Assembly (NCBI GenBank): GCA_021442965.1
Contig: JABUUX010000367.1
Coordinates: 1-15,483 of the forward strand
Length of the DNA stretch: 15,483 nucleotides
Reading direction: 5' to 3'
Origin: Treponema sp.
GTDB lineage: Bacteria; Spirochaetota; Spirochaetia; Treponematales; Treponemataceae
Both the position numbers and the translations under genes were made by a program. The notes below the pieces were generated by a model, which was not told the DNA's origin, made no database searches, and saw nothing but the letters and a program-made list of their open reading frames with translations. Below are positions 14,474 through 15,483 of this stretch, in pieces (position 1 is the stretch's first letter; each line of letters starts with the position of its first letter).

Positions 14474-15322
14474 ATGAAAAATAGCAGTAAGAATTCAACT
14501 GATAAACTTTTGAAAGAACTTGCAGATAAATATGAAACTTCTGATTTTATTAGTTCAGATCCAAGCCAGTTTTTAAAGCGTTACAAACGAGTAATTGATA
14601 TAGAGGTCTTTTCATTTACGGCGGCAATGCTGTCTTTTGGCAGCAGAAAGCAGTTTATACCTAAGATAGAATATTTAGCAGAGCTGGCAGATATGTGGGC
14701 TTATGAAAAAGGAATGGAGCCGTCTTTTGCTGCATGGGTAATGAGCGGAGATTACAGAAAAACTTTAATTTCTGATGACGGAAATACTGAAAAGAAATTT
14801 TACCGCTTTTATTCATATGATGACTTGTATGTTTTCTTTGACGAGATGCAGCAGATTCTGCGTATTTCGGGCTCTTTTGGAAGGTTTTTACGGGAATCCT
14901 GGCAGGATATGCAGAGTGTTGAATTGCGGGAAGCAGGAATAAAAGAATCTGAAAGTTTTGAAAAAATCTATCCATTGGACAGGATTATTGGGGATGCTTT
15001 TTCCCGTTCACGTCTGGTTCCAAAAGGAAAGAATTCAGCAAATAAAAGAATTCATATGTTTTTGCGCTGGATGGTGCGAATAAACTCGCCAGTCGATTTG
15101 GGTCTCTGGACCTGGTATAATCCGAAAGATCTTTTGATTCCTCTTGATGTTCATGTTATGAAGGAATCTATAAAATTGGGGCTTATTTCGGAAACCTCAA
15201 AACCTGATCGAAAAACAGCAGTCCTTTTGACAGAAAGGCTAAAAGAAATCTGGCCTTGTGACCCGTGCAAGGGGGATTTTTCTTTATTTGGACTTGGAAT
15301 AGATAAAGAACAGAAAATATAG
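14474..15322 (+). CDS. TIGR02757/DUF2400 family protein
   Basis: A conserved soluble protein of unknown function, 282 aa, close to the usual length. Diagnostic parts are SSDPSQFLKRY (27-37), DIEVFSFTAAMLSFGSRKQ (42-60), NSANKRIHMFLRWMVR (187-202), VDLGLWTWYNPKDLLIPLDV (207-226) continuing HV, and DPCKGDFSLFGLG (263-275). The family is proposed to resemble helix-hairpin-helix DNA glycosylase folds, which would suggest nucleic-acid binding, but no activity is established that I know of. The helix-hairpin-helix lysine/aspartate signature of EndoIII and an iron-sulphur cysteine cluster are not visible. The ATG has no Shine-Dalgarno sequence; a TATACT box ends eight bases upstream. It diverges from the PHP phosphatase with 50 bases between, and precedes the tRNA-Cys gene, which has its own promoter. 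Confidence 0.88.
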   Translation: MKNSSKNSTDKLLKELADKYETSDFISSDPSQFLKRYKRVIDIEVFSFTAAMLSFGSRKQFIPKIEYLAELADMWAYEKGMEPSFAAWVMSGDYRKTLISDDGNTEKKFYRFYSYDDLYVFFDEMQQILRISGSFGRFLRESWQDMQSVELREAGIKESESFEKIYPLDRIIGDAFSRSRLVPKGKNSANKRIHMFLRWMVRINSPVDLGLWTWYNPKDLLIPLDVHVMKESIKLGLISETSKPDRKTAVLLTERLKEIWPCDPCKGDFSLFGLGIDKEQKI

Positions 15323-15382
15323 TCTTATACGTTATGGCATTAATTTTATACTTGGGAAATTTTTAGAATGTTATGCGGGTAC

Positions 15383-15411
15383 TAGACAGAGAAAGTGAAT
15401 TTCATTATATT
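15383..15411 (+). promoter_or_regulatory. Promoter of tRNA-Cys
   Basis: TAGACA (15383-15388, five of six consensus bases) and TATATT (15406-15411, five of six) are 17 bases apart. The predicted start, about seven bases on, lies about six bases before the mature tRNA 5' end. Confidence 0.75.
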
Positions 15412-15424
15412 ATTAATACCTTTT

Positions 15425-15483
15425 GGAGTGGTACCCAAGCGGTAAGGGATCGGTCTGCAAAACCGTCATTGGTTGGTTCAACT
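15425..15483 (+). tRNA. tRNA-Cys (anticodon GCA), 3' end cut by window
   Basis: The acceptor strand GGAGTGG (15425-15431) is followed by TA, a CCC/GGG D-stem with a GG-containing loop, and an anticodon arm with loop CTGCAAA. The anticodon GCA is at 15457-15459, decoding Cys. GGTTCAA in the T-arm is just reached before the window ends; the 3' acceptor strand is outside. Confidence 0.93.

Noticed and set aside
15323..15382. Possible terminator after the DUF2400 gene
   Set aside because: Only short AT arms (AATTT/AAATT) are present, with no GC stem or T-tract.

Overview
The window looks like chromosomal DNA from a spirochaete of the genus Treponema, probably a gut or rumen species. The evidence is indirect: AT-rich DNA, a type III glutamine synthetase, a cellobiose 2-epimerase-type sugar enzyme, a DUF2400/TIGR02757 protein, a Sec-exported von Willebrand factor A protein, and short hairpin repeats of the GTCATCCTGAA...TTCAGGAT kind. 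There is no 16S gene or other phylogenetic marker, so the genus is an inference. I see no phage genes, transposase, CRISPR array or plasmid functions.

Layout. Positions 1-1666 hold the 3' part of mazG, overlapped by a DMT/EamA transporter gene. Positions 1677-1866 hold a compact repeat element (two direct units and one inverted unit with GGGGCTGTCC/GGACAGCCCC ends) between convergent genes. A minus-strand AGE-family sugar epimerase follows (1879-3120). Next is a plus-strand pair, type III glutamine synthetase and an M20 metallodipeptidase, joined by a one-base stop/start overlap (3281-6600). Facing it on the minus strand is a two-gene unit: an unrecognised 357-residue protein and an XRE-cupin regulator (8284-6610). 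An exported vWA protein comes next (8411-9628), then four lipid or polyene type II synthase genes, KS-dehydratase-ketoreductase-KS (9686-13536), closed by a strong terminator. A PHP-family phosphatase (minus) and a DUF2400 protein (plus) diverge from a 50-bp gap. The window ends inside a tRNA-Cys gene with a clear promoter.

The most interesting region is the KS-DH-KR-KS quartet. The order and sequence of its members match the ApeO-ApeP-ApeQ-ApeR set of aryl polyene clusters better than a standard FabF/FabZ/FabG set. No acyl carrier protein, priming ligase, chain-length factor or exporter is nearby, so it is either a split aryl-polyene pathway or a spirochaetal fatty-acid or polyene elongation module built from those enzyme types.

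A second observation concerns gene starts. Four starts (3120 minus, 9686 plus, 14423 minus, 14474 plus) have no Shine-Dalgarno sequence and instead have a TATAAT-like box ending 6-8 bases before the ATG, as expected for leaderless mRNAs. Genes at 692, 3281, 7230, 8284, 11414 and 12268 have recognisable Shine-Dalgarno sequences.
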